Positions 1 through 8,795 of a DNA stretch of 64,000 nucleotides are shown piece by piece; position 1 is the first letter of the stretch; each line of letters begins with the position of its first letter. Source of the DNA: Arthrobacter sp. SLBN-112 (lineage in GTDB: Bacteria > Actinomycetota > Actinomycetes > Actinomycetales > Micrococcaceae); contig NZ_JAUSXY010000001.1 of the NCBI RefSeq assembly GCF_030944625.1, forward strand, positions 2,294,001 through 2,358,000, in the 5' to 3' direction. The notes under the pieces were generated by a model that ran no database searches, was not told the origin of the DNA, and saw nothing but the letters and a program-made list of their open reading frames with translations. A program made the position numbers and the translations under genes.

Positions 1-117
1 CACGGCGGGGGATTCGACGAGGGTGGACGCGGCAATCCCTGAGGAACCGTTGCTCAACTGAGCGACGGTTTCGAGGTCGATGTCGGCGTGTGTAGCCACC
101 AATGAGAAAAGAACCAC
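1..117 (-). CDS. hemA: Glutamyl-tRNA reductase, N-terminal part (runs off the window)
   Basis: Only the first 39 codons are in the window. From a GTG start at 117 the minus strand reads [15 protein letters not shown], continuing [16 protein letters not shown]. This is the opening of actinobacterial glutamyl-tRNA reductase, the NADPH enzyme that turns Glu-tRNA(Glu) into glutamate-1-semialdehyde and so commits carbon to tetrapyrroles. The gene is divergent from the hemE-hemL block, which supplies the later steps, and this context supports the call. The catalytic Cys region lies outside the window. A TATGAT hexamer 9 nt upstream of the GTG suggests a leaderless or nearly leaderless mRNA. Confidence 0.85.
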   Translation of the reverse strand, partial: MVLFSLVATHADIDLETVAQLSNGSSGIAASTLVESPAV

Positions 118-126
118 AGCAGACCA

Positions 127-157
127 ATCATAGCTTTTTCGTTGCCCGGTAGAACAA
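127..157 (-). promoter_or_regulatory. Candidate hemA promoter
   Basis: On the minus strand TTGTTC (152-157) is followed after 19 nt by TATGAT (127-132). The predicted transcript start is about 120, only a few bases before the hemA GTG at 117. The spacer is longer than the usual 17 nt, so the -10 element is better supported than the -35. Confidence 0.45.
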
Positions 158-173
158 CCGCCGCAAAGGATAG

Positions 174-192
174 TCGCCACACTGTGTGGTGA
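174..192. promoter_or_regulatory. 19-bp near-palindrome between hemA and hemE (operator candidate)
   Basis: The sequence TCGCCACACTGTGTGGTGA has a perfect CCACAC-T-GTGTGG core (177-189) and only one mismatched pair over 19 bp. It sits between the divergent hemA and hemE starts, about 17 bp upstream of the proposed hemA -35. Symmetry and position suggest a homodimeric repressor or activator site. It does not match the Rex consensus that I know for some actinobacterial hem genes. Confidence 0.4.
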
Positions 193-275
193 TCCGGGCC
201 ACTTCCCGCTGCCGGCGGCTGAAAGCGACAGGTTGTCGTTATCTTTTGGGGCTCTTTTTGGGCACAATCAAAAGC

Positions 276-1370
276 ATGACTCCTAGCCCTGCCGTCTCCG
301 CTGCCGGCGCCCTCGCCGCAGACCATCCACTGATGGACGGCCGCACAGCGGACTCACCGCTGATCACGGCCTACCGCGGGGGCAAACCCTCCCGCCGTCC
401 CGTCTGGTTCATGCGGCAGGCGGGCCGGTCGTTGCCGGAATACCTCAAGGTCCGCGAGGGCATCGCCATGCTGGACTCCTGCCTCCGGCCTGAGCTGGCC
501 TCGGAGATCACGCTCCAGCCCGTACGCCGCCACGACGTTGACGCCGGCATCTTCTTCTCCGACATCGTGATTCCGCTGAAGCTGGCCGGCGTCGGCGTCG
601 ACATCGTGCCAGGGGTGGGGCCCGTCCTGGACAAGCCCGTGCGCACGGCCGCCGACGTTGCCGCCCTGCCCCAGCTGACCTGGGAAGCACTGGAGCCCAT
701 CCGCGAGGCCGTCCGCCTGACGGTGGCGGAACTGGGCAAGACGCCCCTTATCGGTTTTGCCGGCGCCCCGTTCACCCTGGCCGCCTACATGGTGGAGGGG
801 AAGCCATCGCGCGACCACCTTGGCCCGCGCACCATGATGCATGCGGACCCCGAGACCTGGACCGCGCTGGCCAACTGGGCCGCCGACGCTTCCGGGATGT
901 TCCTCCAGGCGCAGCTTGAGGCGGGCGCCTCCGCGGCCCAGCTCTTCGACTCCTGGGCGGGCTCGCTGGGACTGGCCGATTACACCAAATACGTTGCACC
1001 GGCGTCGGCCCGTGCCCTGGACCATGTCCGCCACCTCGGTGCGCCGCTCATCCACTTCGGCACCGGCACGTCCGAACTCCTGGTTGCCATGCGCGATGTT
1101 GGCGTGGACGTGGTGGGGGTGGACTACCGGCTGCCGCTTGATGAGGCGAACCGCCGGCTGGGCGGTACCGTTCCGCTGCAGGGGAACATCGACCCCGCGC
1201 TGCTGTCAGCACCATGGAGCATCCTCGAAGCCCATGTCCGGGAGGTCATCGCGGCCGGTTCTGCCGCCCCCGGCCATGTCCTGAACCTCGGACACGGCGT
1301 GCCCCCCGAAACCGATCCTGCCGTCCTGACCCGTGTGGTGGAGCTGATCCACTCCATCCCGCCGGCCTAA
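276..1370 (+). CDS. hemE: Uroporphyrinogen decarboxylase
   Basis: The 364-residue protein removes four carboxyl groups from uroporphyrinogen III to give coproporphyrinogen III in the cytoplasm. Family signatures are clear: RRPVWFMRQAGRSLPEYL (substrate-binding Arg residues) and GFAGAPFTLAAYMVEG in the middle, plus NLGHGVPPETDP near the C-terminus. I chose ATG 276 because the reading frame opens at 186 with residues unlike any HemE, whereas 276 gives normal family length. A CACAAT hexamer (263-268) lies 7 nt upstream, so the mRNA may be leaderless. It leads the haem block, and hemG begins 3 nt after its stop. Confidence 0.95.
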   Translation: MTPSPAVSAAGALAADHPLMDGRTADSPLITAYRGGKPSRRPVWFMRQAGRSLPEYLKVREGIAMLDSCLRPELASEITLQPVRRHDVDAGIFFSDIVIPLKLAGVGVDIVPGVGPVLDKPVRTAADVAALPQLTWEALEPIREAVRLTVAELGKTPLIGFAGAPFTLAAYMVEGKPSRDHLGPRTMMHADPETWTALANWAADASGMFLQAQLEAGASAAQLFDSWAGSLGLADYTKYVAPASARALDHVRHLGAPLIHFGTGTSELLVAMRDVGVDVVGVDYRLPLDEANRRLGGTVPLQGNIDPALLSAPWSILEAHVREVIAAGSAAPGHVLNLGHGVPPETDPAVLTRVVELIHSIPPA

Positions 1371-1373
1371 ACC

Positions 1374-2840
1374 ATGGGTAGTTCTCCGGCGAAGGCCGGC
1401 GCCGCGCTGGTGGTTGGCGGCGGCATTTCCGGCCTCCTGTCCGCCCGGGAACTGGCCACAGCCGGCCATGACGTGACCGTCCTTGAGGCTGGTGACTCCT
1501 GGGGAGGCTGCGTGGGCAGCCACACCGTAGCCGGCCTTACGCTGGACAGCGGCGCCGAGTCCTTCGCCACCAGGTCCGACGCCGTAGCCCGCCTTTCCGC
1601 CGAACTGGGCCTTGGCGGACGAATCGTTCCCCCACGTCCGGGTGGTGCTTGGGTCCAGCTTCCCGACGGGCCCCGCGAATTGCCCAAGACCGGTGTCCTG
1701 GGCATCCCGGCCAATCCCTGGGATCCGGAAGTCCGGCGCACACTCGGCACCCTGGGCTCGCTGCGAGCCTCCCTGGACCGGCTCCTGCCGGCATCGGTGG
1801 GCGCCGGTGCCGGCGTGACCAGCGTCGCTGCCCTCGTCCGGGCGCGGATGGGTGCGCGGGTGCTCGAACGCCTGGTTTCGCCCGTGGTAGGTGGTGTCCA
1901 CTCCGCGGACCCCGGGCTGCTCGACGTCGACATGGTGGCGCCGGGCCTCCGTGCCGGGCTGCGGAAACACGGTTCCCTCGCTGCCGCGGTAGCAGCGCAG
2001 CGACGGCCCGCGGGCGCTGCGGACCCGGCAAATCCGGGCCAAGCTGCGAACCCGGGACAACCCGCCAAAGCAGGTTCCGCCGTCGCCGGCCTCGAAGGGG
2101 GCATGCACACCCTGGTGGATGCCTTGGTGGCCGATCTCCGGCGTCGGGGAGTGACCCTTCTGGCGGGCACGGCCGCGACGGCCGTCAGCCGCACTCCCGA
2201 GGGCTGGCGCATCGACGCCGCCGGCGCAACCTTTACCGGCGACCTGCTGGTCGTGGCCGTCGACGGTCCGGCCGCCGTCGGACTCCTTGAAGCAGCGGTG
2301 CCTGCGATCGCGGGAAAGCAGCCGGCCTCGGGGCCGGACGTTAAGCTTGTCACCTTGGTGCTGGACAAGCCGGCCCTGGACCGGCGGCCACGCGGAACCG
2401 GGATCCTGGTGGCCCCGCAAACCCCCGGCATCGAGGCGAAGGCGCTCACCCATGCCACCGGCAAATGGGACTGGCTCGCCGCTGCTGCCGGCCCCGGCCG
2501 CCATGTGGTGCGGCTGTCCTACGGACGGGTGGATGGCGCCTCTGCAGAGGCGGGCGGTCCCGACTCCGACGACGAGCTCTTCGCGGCGGCGCTGCGGGAC
2601 GCATCAGCACTGCTGAGCGTCCCCATCACGGCCGGTGACATCCGGGACTGGGACGTGGTCCGGTGGCGCGGCTCCCTGCCCTTCGCGGCGGTCGGACACC
2701 GCGCCCGGGCCGCAGCCATCCGGCAGGCGTGCACGGCAGCCGGCGGCCTGGCCGTCGTCGGCGGCTGGGTGGCCGGGAACGGCCTGGCTGCCGTCGTTGC
2801 CGACACCCGGGAACAAATTGGCCAATTGACCGGCGCCTGA
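1374..2840 (+). CDS. hemG: Coproporphyrinogen III / protoporphyrinogen oxidase, HemY type
   Basis: This 488-residue FAD protein starts with the dinucleotide-binding fold ALVVGGGISGLLSARELA followed by VLEAGDSWGG. It ends with the FAD-contact segment VVGGWVAGNGLAAVVADTREQ, as in HemY (CgoX) enzymes. In actinobacteria with hemQ the enzyme is known to oxidise coproporphyrinogen III to coproporphyrin III with O2 as acceptor. The hemQ and hemH genes downstream support that role rather than protoporphyrinogen oxidation. The stretch around residues 215-240 is rich in Ala, Asn, Pro and Gln and is probably a loop insertion. It is translated 3 nt after hemE, so it is almost certainly in the same operon. 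Confidence 0.92.
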   Translation: MGSSPAKAGAALVVGGGISGLLSARELATAGHDVTVLEAGDSWGGCVGSHTVAGLTLDSGAESFATRSDAVARLSAELGLGGRIVPPRPGGAWVQLPDGPRELPKTGVLGIPANPWDPEVRRTLGTLGSLRASLDRLLPASVGAGAGVTSVAALVRARMGARVLERLVSPVVGGVHSADPGLLDVDMVAPGLRAGLRKHGSLAAAVAAQRRPAGAADPANPGQAANPGQPAKAGSAVAGLEGGMHTLVDALVADLRRRGVTLLAGTAATAVSRTPEGWRIDAAGATFTGDLLVVAVDGPAAVGLLEAAVPAIAGKQPASGPDVKLVTLVLDKPALDRRPRGTGILVAPQTPGIEAKALTHATGKWDWLAAAAGPGRHVVRLSYGRVDGASAEAGGPDSDDELFAAALRDASALLSVPITAGDIRDWDVVRWRGSLPFAAVGHRARAAAIRQACTAAGGLAVVGGWVAGNGLAAVVADTREQIGQLTGA

Positions 2841-2946
2841 AACATCGCTGCTGGTCAGCGCGGCGGGGCGCGTTGCCGGCTCCATTCGGAAGCCTCTGCC
2901 GGGCCGTTCCCGGTTTTCAATCGGGCAAGCGTTCTGGTTAGGGTCG

Positions 2947-3804
2947 ATGACTATGGTTCAACAAAGGTCCGAGCTTTCAATGTCCCGGACCGGTATCCAT
3001 GGGGGACTCCGGCGAGGTACCGCTGCAGCGGCCGTCGGAGTGGTACTGGTTCTTTCCACCGGCGTCCAGGCGTCCTTGGCCGATGACGCAGCCCCGCCCC
3101 AGGATCCCACGGCACAAATGTCGCTGGGCGCCGGAACAACCGCGTCCGCATCCATCGCAGCGGGAGCCTCACTGTCCGCGCTGCTTCCCGACCTTCCGCT
3201 CCCCACCGCCTCCGGGACCCCGCTGGCGCAGGTGCGGACCGCCACCCCGACGACTCCTGCTCCGTCGCCGTCGTCTCCGCCATCATCCGCCCGGCCCGCC
3301 CCCACCACACCCTCCGCACCCGCCACGGCCTCGGGAGCCGGCACGGCCTCGGGAGCCGGCACGGCGCCCGGCCCCGGTATGGCGCCGTCCTCATCGGCCT
3401 CGGCCGCTGCTCCCGCGGCGGTCCCTCCGGCTTCGAGCGCCATCGATGCTGGCACAGCTGCCGGCACCGGGTCCAGCGCTGCAGCAGGTACGCCGGGGAC
3501 GGCCGGCGGCGGCGCTGCCGCAAACCCCGAAGGCGCCGCCCCGGCTGCTGCCGGGCCGGAAGCAGCCGGGGGTCCGGCTCCGTCAAGCGCCCAGCAGACG
3601 GGAGCGTCCCTGCAGGCAGGCGCCCAGCCCTCGCTGGCAAACCGTACCGCGCAGGCTGCCGGAGTACCGGCAAGTCCCGGCCGCCCCGTTTCTTCCATTG
3701 AGGCGCTGCCCGGCGTTCCCGATGCCATGGTGTGGCTGGGTGTTGGACTGGTGGGCTTGGGGGCCGCCGCCGGTCTGGTGTTCCTGCGCATGCGCCGGTT
3801 GTAA
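2947..3804 (+). CDS. Secreted or membrane-anchored Ala/Pro/Ser-rich protein in the haem locus
   Basis: I recognise no domain. The protein has an N-terminal signal-like segment (GTAAAAVGVVLVLSTGVQA, about residues 24-42). About 210 residues of low-complexity Ala/Pro/Ser/Gly/Thr follow, then one C-terminal membrane helix (MVWLGVGLVGLGAAAGLVFL) and the basic tail RMRRL. This is a wall-spanning or surface-stalk layout, but there is no LPXTG motif. An 18-bp unit encoding ASGAGT is repeated in tandem near 3329-3364. Starts at 2947, 2953 or 2983 are all possible; TAGGGT at 2939-2944 lies 8 nt before the ATG at 2953 and would suit a leaderless start there. Its place between hemG and hemQ is unexplained. 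Confidence 0.6.
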   Translation: MTMVQQRSELSMSRTGIHGGLRRGTAAAAVGVVLVLSTGVQASLADDAAPPQDPTAQMSLGAGTTASASIAAGASLSALLPDLPLPTASGTPLAQVRTATPTTPAPSPSSPPSSARPAPTTPSAPATASGAGTASGAGTAPGPGMAPSSSASAAAPAAVPPASSAIDAGTAAGTGSSAAAGTPGTAGGGAAANPEGAAPAAAGPEAAGGPAPSSAQQTGASLQAGAQPSLANRTAQAAGVPASPGRPVSSIEALPGVPDAMVWLGVGLVGLGAAAGLVFLRMRRL

Positions 3805-3915
3805 AGGCCGGAAACCGCAACCGACGGTGCCGGAAAGTGTGACATTACTCACTTCTACGAGTTGTAGAACTCTCCGGTTTCCACTTGGCGGCGGTGAAGG
3901 GGCAAACTGGTAACC

Positions 3916-4617
3916 ATGAGCCACACTTCTGCCGAATCTGTCACTAAAACCGAGGAATCAGCCGAGCAGTTCTTCACCCTCTGGACGGTCTTCAAGCGGT
4001 CGGCGTCCGCGGTCCGCAGCGCAGATGCTGCCGCCGACTTCGAAGCCCTGCTGGAGCGGCTCGCCGAGGCGGGGGTGACGCACCGGGGCAGCTACGACGT
4101 CTCCGCCATGCGCGCCGACGCCGACGTGATGGTGTGGCTCCACGGCCCTAAGCCTGAAGCGCTGCAGCAGGCGATCCGGGACATCCGCCGCAGCACCCTC
4201 TTTTCCGGCACCGAAATCGTCTGGTCCGCCATGGGCGTCCACCGTGAAGCCGAGTTCGCCAAGAACCACACGCCCGCCTACTCGCGCGGCGTCGCTCCGG
4301 CTGAATGGCTGTGCGTTTACCCGTTCGTCCGGTCCTACGAGTGGTACATCCTGCCTGACGCCGAGCGCGGCAAGATGCTCCGCGACCACGGCCTGCTGGG
4401 CCGTGACTTCCCGCAGGTCATCTCCAACACGGTTTCCGCGTTCGCGCTGGGGGACTGGGAATGGATCCTTGGGCTGGAAGCGCCGGAACTCGTGGACCTC
4501 GTGGACCTGATGCGGCACCTGCGCGCCACCGAGGCACGCAACCACGTCCGTGAGGAAGTGCCCTTCTACACCGGCCGCCGGATCACCGCCGACGAAGTGG
4601 CCGAGGTCCTCGCATGA
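3916..4617 (+). CDS. hemQ: Coproheme decarboxylase (HemQ/ChdC)
   Basis: The 233-residue chlorite-dismutase-fold protein performs the last step of the coproporphyrin-dependent pathway: two peroxide-driven oxidative decarboxylations of coproheme to haem b. The actinobacterial signature YPFVRSYEWYILPDAERGK is present. Its first Tyr is residue 135 and a His in KNHTPAY is residue 118, the same numbering I recall for the catalytic Tyr and distal His of Corynebacterium diphtheriae ChdC. His158 in MLRDHG is the expected proximal ligand. The stop overlaps the hemH start (ATGA), so ferrochelatase and decarboxylase are translationally coupled. Confidence 0.95.
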   Translation: MSHTSAESVTKTEESAEQFFTLWTVFKRSASAVRSADAAADFEALLERLAEAGVTHRGSYDVSAMRADADVMVWLHGPKPEALQQAIRDIRRSTLFSGTEIVWSAMGVHREAEFAKNHTPAYSRGVAPAEWLCVYPFVRSYEWYILPDAERGKMLRDHGLLGRDFPQVISNTVSAFALGDWEWILGLEAPELVDLVDLMRHLRATEARNHVREEVPFYTGRRITADEVAEVLA

Positions 4618-5855
4618 GCCTGGTGGATCCGCAGGCAGCGGTCAACCCCGTCACGGAAGCCGGACGCATGGCGCCGAAGAATTACGACGCCGTCCTGCTC
4701 GCCTCGTTCGGCGGACCGGAAGGCCAGGAGGACGTCATTCCGTTCCTCCGCAACGTGACCCGCGGCCGCGGAATTCCGGATGAGCGGCTTGAGGAGGTCT
4801 CGCACCACTACCGCGCCAACGGCGGCACCAGCCCCATCAACCAGCAGAACCGCGAGCTCAAGGCAGCCCTGGAGGCCGAGTTGGCTGCCCGCGGCATCGA
4901 GCTTCCTGTGCTGTGGGGCAACCGCAACTGGGCACCGTACATTCCGCAGACACTCCAGGAGGCGTACGACGCCGGCCACCGCCGGGTGCTGATGCTCACC
5001 ACGAGTGCCTACTCCTGTTACTCCAGCTGCCGCCAGTACCGCGAGGATATCGGCATGGCCTTGACCGAGACCGGCCTGGACGGCCGGCTGGAGGTGGACA
5101 AAGTACGCCAGTACTTCGACCACCCCGGTTTCGTGGAGCCGTTCGTGGAGGGTACCTCCGCCGGCCTGGCAGAGGTGCTGGACAAACTGGCTGCCGCAGG
5201 CAACCCCGAGGCTCCCGTCCATGTCCTGTTCGCCACCCACTCCATTCCCACCCGCGACGCCGAGGCTGCCGGCCGTTCCGAGGGCGAGCCGCGCGAGTTC
5301 GAGGAAGGCTCAGCGTACGTGGCCCAGCACCTCGCCAACGCCGCGGCCGTCATGGGCCGGGTCAAGGCGGAATCCGGCCTTGCCGCTCCGTGGTCCCTGG
5401 TGTACCAGTCCCGCTCCGGCGCCCCGCATGTTCCGTGGCTGGAGCCGGACATCAATGACGCCATCGAGGAACTGGCGGGCCAGGGCGTCAAGGGAATCGT
5501 TATCGTTCCGCTGGGCTTCGTCAGCGACCATATGGAAGTCGTATGGGACCTGGACACCGAAGCCATGGAAACCTGCGCCAACCTCGGCCTGACGGCCACC
5601 CGTGTCCCCACACCCGGTACGCACCGCAAGTTCGTCGAAGGACTGGTGGACCTTATCTGCGAACGGACCGTGGCGAACAACATCAGCGACCGCCCGGCCG
5701 TGACGGACCTTGGTCCGTGGTACGACATCTGCCGGCCCGGGTGCTGCGCCAACTTCCGCGGTGAAAAGCCGACCATCGCCGCTGTGGACACCACCGTAGG
5801 GACCGGGCACGATCCCTATCCCGCCGGGACGGCCGGGGAAACGGCGCAGCAGTGA
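4614..5855 (+). CDS. hemH: Coproporphyrin III ferrochelatase (CpfC)
   Basis: The 413-residue protein inserts Fe2+ into coproporphyrin III. It begins DAVLLASFGGPEGQEDV, the ferrochelatase opening, and has the catalytic-His region VLFATHSIPTRDA. It also carries LVYQSRSGAPHVPWLEPDI and IVIVPLGFVSDHMEVVWDLD. Cysteines in SCYSSCRQYRED and in the C-terminal CRPGCCANFRG are positioned as in actinobacterial enzymes that carry a [2Fe-2S] cluster, so a cluster is likely. The ATG overlaps the hemQ stop and the gene's own stop overlaps the hemC GTG start, giving a tight hemQ-hemH-hemC unit. Confidence 0.93.
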   Translation: MSLVDPQAAVNPVTEAGRMAPKNYDAVLLASFGGPEGQEDVIPFLRNVTRGRGIPDERLEEVSHHYRANGGTSPINQQNRELKAALEAELAARGIELPVLWGNRNWAPYIPQTLQEAYDAGHRRVLMLTTSAYSCYSSCRQYREDIGMALTETGLDGRLEVDKVRQYFDHPGFVEPFVEGTSAGLAEVLDKLAAAGNPEAPVHVLFATHSIPTRDAEAAGRSEGEPREFEEGSAYVAQHLANAAAVMGRVKAESGLAAPWSLVYQSRSGAPHVPWLEPDINDAIEELAGQGVKGIVIVPLGFVSDHMEVVWDLDTEAMETCANLGLTATRVPTPGTHRKFVEGLVDLICERTVANNISDRPAVTDLGPWYDICRPGCCANFRGEKPTIAAVDTTVGTGHDPYPAGTAGETAQQ

Positions 5856-6850
5856 CTGTCCGGATCGGCACCCGGGCCAGCAAGCTCGCCCTGACCCAGA
5901 CACAGCAGACCGCGGACCAGTTGGCCGCCGTCGGGGGCTTCCCCGTGGAACTGGTGCACATCAGGACCGACGGCGACGTCCTCACCGGGTCGTTGTCGCA
6001 AATGGGCGGCACCGGCGTCTTCGTCGCAGCCCTGCGTGATGCCCTGCTGCGCGATGAGTGCGACGTTGCCGTCCACTCGCTCAAGGACCTGCCCACCGGT
6101 GCTGCCGTGGGGCTGAGCCTGGCCGCGACGCCACGACGGGTGGATGTGCGGGACGTCCTGTGCGCCCGCAATGGATTCAAGCTGGCGGACCTGCCCGCCG
6201 GAGCCCGGGTGGGCACCGGTTCGCCCCGGCGTGCGGCGCAGCTGCGTGCTGCCCGGCCCGACCTGGACATTATCGATATCCGCGGTAACGTGGACACCCG
6301 CCTGGGCCGCGTTCCCGGCCTGCCCGGCAACTCCACTGACCAGGTGGTGCCCGGGAAATCCTGCGACCTGGACGCGGTGGTCCTCGCCGCCGCCGGACTG
6401 GAGCGCATCGGCAGGCTGGACACCGTCAGCGAATACCTTGAAACGGACGTGATGCTGCCCGCAGCCGGGCAGGGATCATTGGCCATCGAGTGCCGCACGG
6501 CCGATGCCCCGCCAAAACCGGGTTCGACCGACGGTTCCCGCGAGGTGCTGGCCCAGGCGCTTGCAGCCTTGGATGACCCGGACACCCGCCTGGCGGTCAC
6601 CGCCGAACGGGCCCTGCTGGCACGGCTCGAAGCGGGCTGTGCCGCCCCGGTGGGGGCCTACGCCTACCGGAAGGGCAGCATGCTCCACCTGGAAGCGGTG
6701 GTATGCGCCGTGGACGGCACGGCCACCGTCCGGGACAAGCGCGCCACAGACGGGCTGACGGAAGTGGGCGCCACCCTCCTGGGCATTGAACTGGCGGAAG
6801 TCCTCCTCGCCGCCGGAGCCGCCGACATCGCAGACCTGCAGGCGTCCTGA
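5852..6850 (+). CDS. hemC: Porphobilinogen deaminase (hydroxymethylbilane synthase)
   Basis: The 332-residue enzyme polymerises four porphobilinogens into hydroxymethylbilane. The N-terminus RIGTRASKLALTQTQ and the segments CDVAVHSLKDLPT and RVGTGSPRRAAQLRA are diagnostic. Cys263 in EAGCAAPVGAYA is the dipyrromethane-cofactor attachment residue. Translation starts at GTG 5852, overlapping the hemH stop (GTGA). The gene is followed after 7 nt by hemD, which closes the macrocycle. Confidence 0.95.
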   Translation: MTVRIGTRASKLALTQTQQTADQLAAVGGFPVELVHIRTDGDVLTGSLSQMGGTGVFVAALRDALLRDECDVAVHSLKDLPTGAAVGLSLAATPRRVDVRDVLCARNGFKLADLPAGARVGTGSPRRAAQLRAARPDLDIIDIRGNVDTRLGRVPGLPGNSTDQVVPGKSCDLDAVVLAAAGLERIGRLDTVSEYLETDVMLPAAGQGSLAIECRTADAPPKPGSTDGSREVLAQALAALDDPDTRLAVTAERALLARLEAGCAAPVGAYAYRKGSMLHLEAVVCAVDGTATVRDKRATDGLTEVGATLLGIELAEVLLAAGAADIADLQAS

Positions 6851-6857
6851 CCTGGCG

Positions 6858-7754
6858 ATGACGCAGCCTTCGCCCAGCTCCGGACCGGACAAGCCGCAGA
6901 GCGGTCAACAGTCCGGCGGCAAGCCGCTGGCCGGTGCCAGGGTCCTGGTCACCCGGAGCCCGGAGCGGTCCGCCGCCCTGGTGGACGCCCTCGAACGGGC
7001 CGGCGCCACAACGGTGCTGCTGCCGCTGATCGACTTCGAACGGGCACCGGACCAGCACGCGCTGGACGTCGCCTGCGATGCCCTGGCGGCCGGCGCCTTT
7101 GACTGGCTCGTGGTCAGCAGTGCCACCACCGTGCACGTCCTGCTGGAAAAAGCCGCAGAACGGGGTCTCGGCCTGGACCGGCTGATCCCCGCCGGGACGG
7201 GCATCGCAGCCATCGGACCGGCGACGCGCAGACTCCTGGAGTCCAGGGGCCTGACGGTGGCCCTGGCCCCGGACGGCGAGCAGTCCGCGGCCGGCTTGCT
7301 CGACGCATGGCCGGGAGGCGGCAGGATCCTGTTGCCGCAGGCCGACATCGCCGCTGCCAACCTTGCAGAGGGACTGCGGGCGTCAGGGGGCGAGGTCACA
7401 ACGGTCACTGCCTACCGCACCGTGGATTATCCGGCGGCAGCGGAGCGCAGGCTCGCCGTGCAGGCGGAAGACGGCGACGCCGGCCCGCAACCGCCGTCGT
7501 ATTCCCTCCTGACGCCGGAAGCCGCCGCGGAGGATATCTTCGCTGGGCGCATAGCGGCCGTGATCGCCGCCTCGCCGAGCGCCGTGCGCCGGATCTCCGA
7601 CCTCGGCCCGCTGGCCGGCTGCAGGCTGGTGGCTATCGGCCGTTCGACGGCGGACCAGGCCAGGGCCCTCGGCCTGGACGTTGCTGCGGTGGCGGAAGAG
7701 CCGACGCCGTCAGGGCTGGTTGCCGCCGTCGCGAAGGCCCTCAACCCGCCCTGA
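6858..7754 (+). CDS. hemD: Uroporphyrinogen-III synthase
   Basis: The 298-residue protein cyclises hydroxymethylbilane with inversion of ring D. HemD is poorly conserved. The call rests on the opening GARVLVTRSPERSAALVDALERAGA, the segment FDWLVVSSATTVHVLLE, AAIGPATRRLLESRG, and the C-terminal half with VIAASPSAVRRISDLGP and VAIGRSTADQARALG, together with its place after hemC. I chose ATG 6858 because the upstream part of the frame overlaps hemC and reads as non-protein. The first 20 residues are polar and probably disordered. Confidence 0.88.
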   Translation: MTQPSPSSGPDKPQSGQQSGGKPLAGARVLVTRSPERSAALVDALERAGATTVLLPLIDFERAPDQHALDVACDALAAGAFDWLVVSSATTVHVLLEKAAERGLGLDRLIPAGTGIAAIGPATRRLLESRGLTVALAPDGEQSAAGLLDAWPGGGRILLPQADIAAANLAEGLRASGGEVTTVTAYRTVDYPAAAERRLAVQAEDGDAGPQPPSYSLLTPEAAAEDIFAGRIAAVIAASPSAVRRISDLGPLAGCRLVAIGRSTADQARALGLDVAAVAEEPTPSGLVAAVAKALNPP

Positions 7755-7811
7755 CGGGCCGCACGCCTCCCGTTCCATAAAGCTTCAAGAACTACGCGAA
7801 GGACAGGACCC

Positions 7812-8795
7812 ATGACTTTCCCCAACCAACGCCCCCGCCGCCTGCGCACCACCCCCGCCATGCGCCGCTTGACCGCCGAAACCCGCCTGGCGCCGGCCGA
7901 ACTCATCCTCCCGGCCTTCATCCGGGAAGGCCTCACCGAACCAAACCCCATTACGTCCATGCCGGGCGTGGTCCAGCACACCACCGACACCCTGAAGCGG
8001 GCCGCCGCGGAAGCCGTGGAACTCGGCCTGGGCGGCATCATGCTCTTCGGCATCCCCGAAACCCGCGACGCCGAAGGCTCGGCATCACTTGACCCGGACG
8101 GCGTGCTGAACAAAGCCATCAGGGACGTCCGCGCCGAAGTGGGCGACGACCTGGTGATCATGAGCGACGTCTGCCTGGACGAGTTCACCGACCACGGCCA
8201 CTGTGGAGTGCTCGACGCCGACGGGTACGTGGACAACGACCGCACCGTGGAAATCTACGCCCGGATGGCTGTGGCGCAGGCCGACGCCGGCGCCCACATG
8301 CTGGGCCCCTCCGGCATGATGGACGGCCAGATCGCCGCCATCCGCGCAGCCCTGGACGAGGCGGGCCACCTGAACACCTCGGTGATCGCCTACGCCGCCA
8401 AGTACGCATCCGCGTTCTACGGACCGTTCCGGGAAGCCGTGGACTCGCAGCTCAAGGGAGACCGGCGGACCTACCAGATGGATGCCGGCAACCGCACCGA
8501 AGCCATCCGCGAAGTGGAACTGGACCTGGCCGAGGGCGCGGACATCATCATGGTCAAACCCGCCATGAGCTACCTGGACATCGTGGCCGACGTTGCCGCG
8601 ATGAGCCCCGTGCCCGTGTCCGCCTACCAGATTTCCGGCGAATACGCGATGATCGAGGCCGCCGCCGCCAACGGCTGGATCGACCGCCGCGCAGCCATCA
8701 CGGAGTCCGTGCTCGGCATCCGCCGGGCCGGCGCCCACATGGTCCTGACCTACTGGGCCGCCGAACTGGCCGGCTGGCTCAAGGAATCCCGGTGA
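7812..8795 (+). CDS. hemB: Delta-aminolevulinic acid dehydratase (porphobilinogen synthase)
   Basis: The 327-residue enzyme condenses two 5-aminolevulinates into porphobilinogen. The Schiff-base lysines are Lys197 in [13 protein letters not shown] and Lys249 in [11 protein letters not shown]. The metal loop reads [14 protein letters not shown]: of the three zinc-ligand cysteines in zinc-dependent enzymes (CxC...C) the middle one is Asp, so the site is intermediate between the zinc and magnesium types. The stop overlaps the start of the next gene (GTGA). Confidence 0.95.
   Translation: MTFPNQRPRRLRTTPAMRRLTAETRLAPAELILPAFIREGLTEPNPITSMPGVVQHTTDTLKRAAAEAVELGLGGIMLFGIPETRDAEGSASLDPDGVLNKAIRDVRAEVGDDLVIMSDVCLDEFTDHGHCGVLDADGYVDNDRTVEIYARMAVAQADAGAHMLGPSGMMDGQIAAIRAALDEAGHLNTSVIAYAAKYASAFYGPFREAVDSQLKGDRRTYQMDAGNRTEAIREVELDLAEGADIIMVKPAMSYLDIVADVAAMSPVPVSAYQISGEYAMIEAAAANGWIDRRAAITESVLGIRRAGAHMVLTYWAAELAGWLKESR

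Noticed and set aside
1206..2504. Minus-strand open frame of 432 codons across hemE and hemG
   Set aside because: It is a third-position GC shadow of two well-recognised plus-strand genes. The translation has no domain pattern and is rich in Arg, Gly and Ala.
3329..3364. Tandem 18-bp repeat as a CRISPR or regulatory repeat
   Set aside because: It lies in frame within a low-complexity Ala/Ser/Gly coding region and has no spacers.
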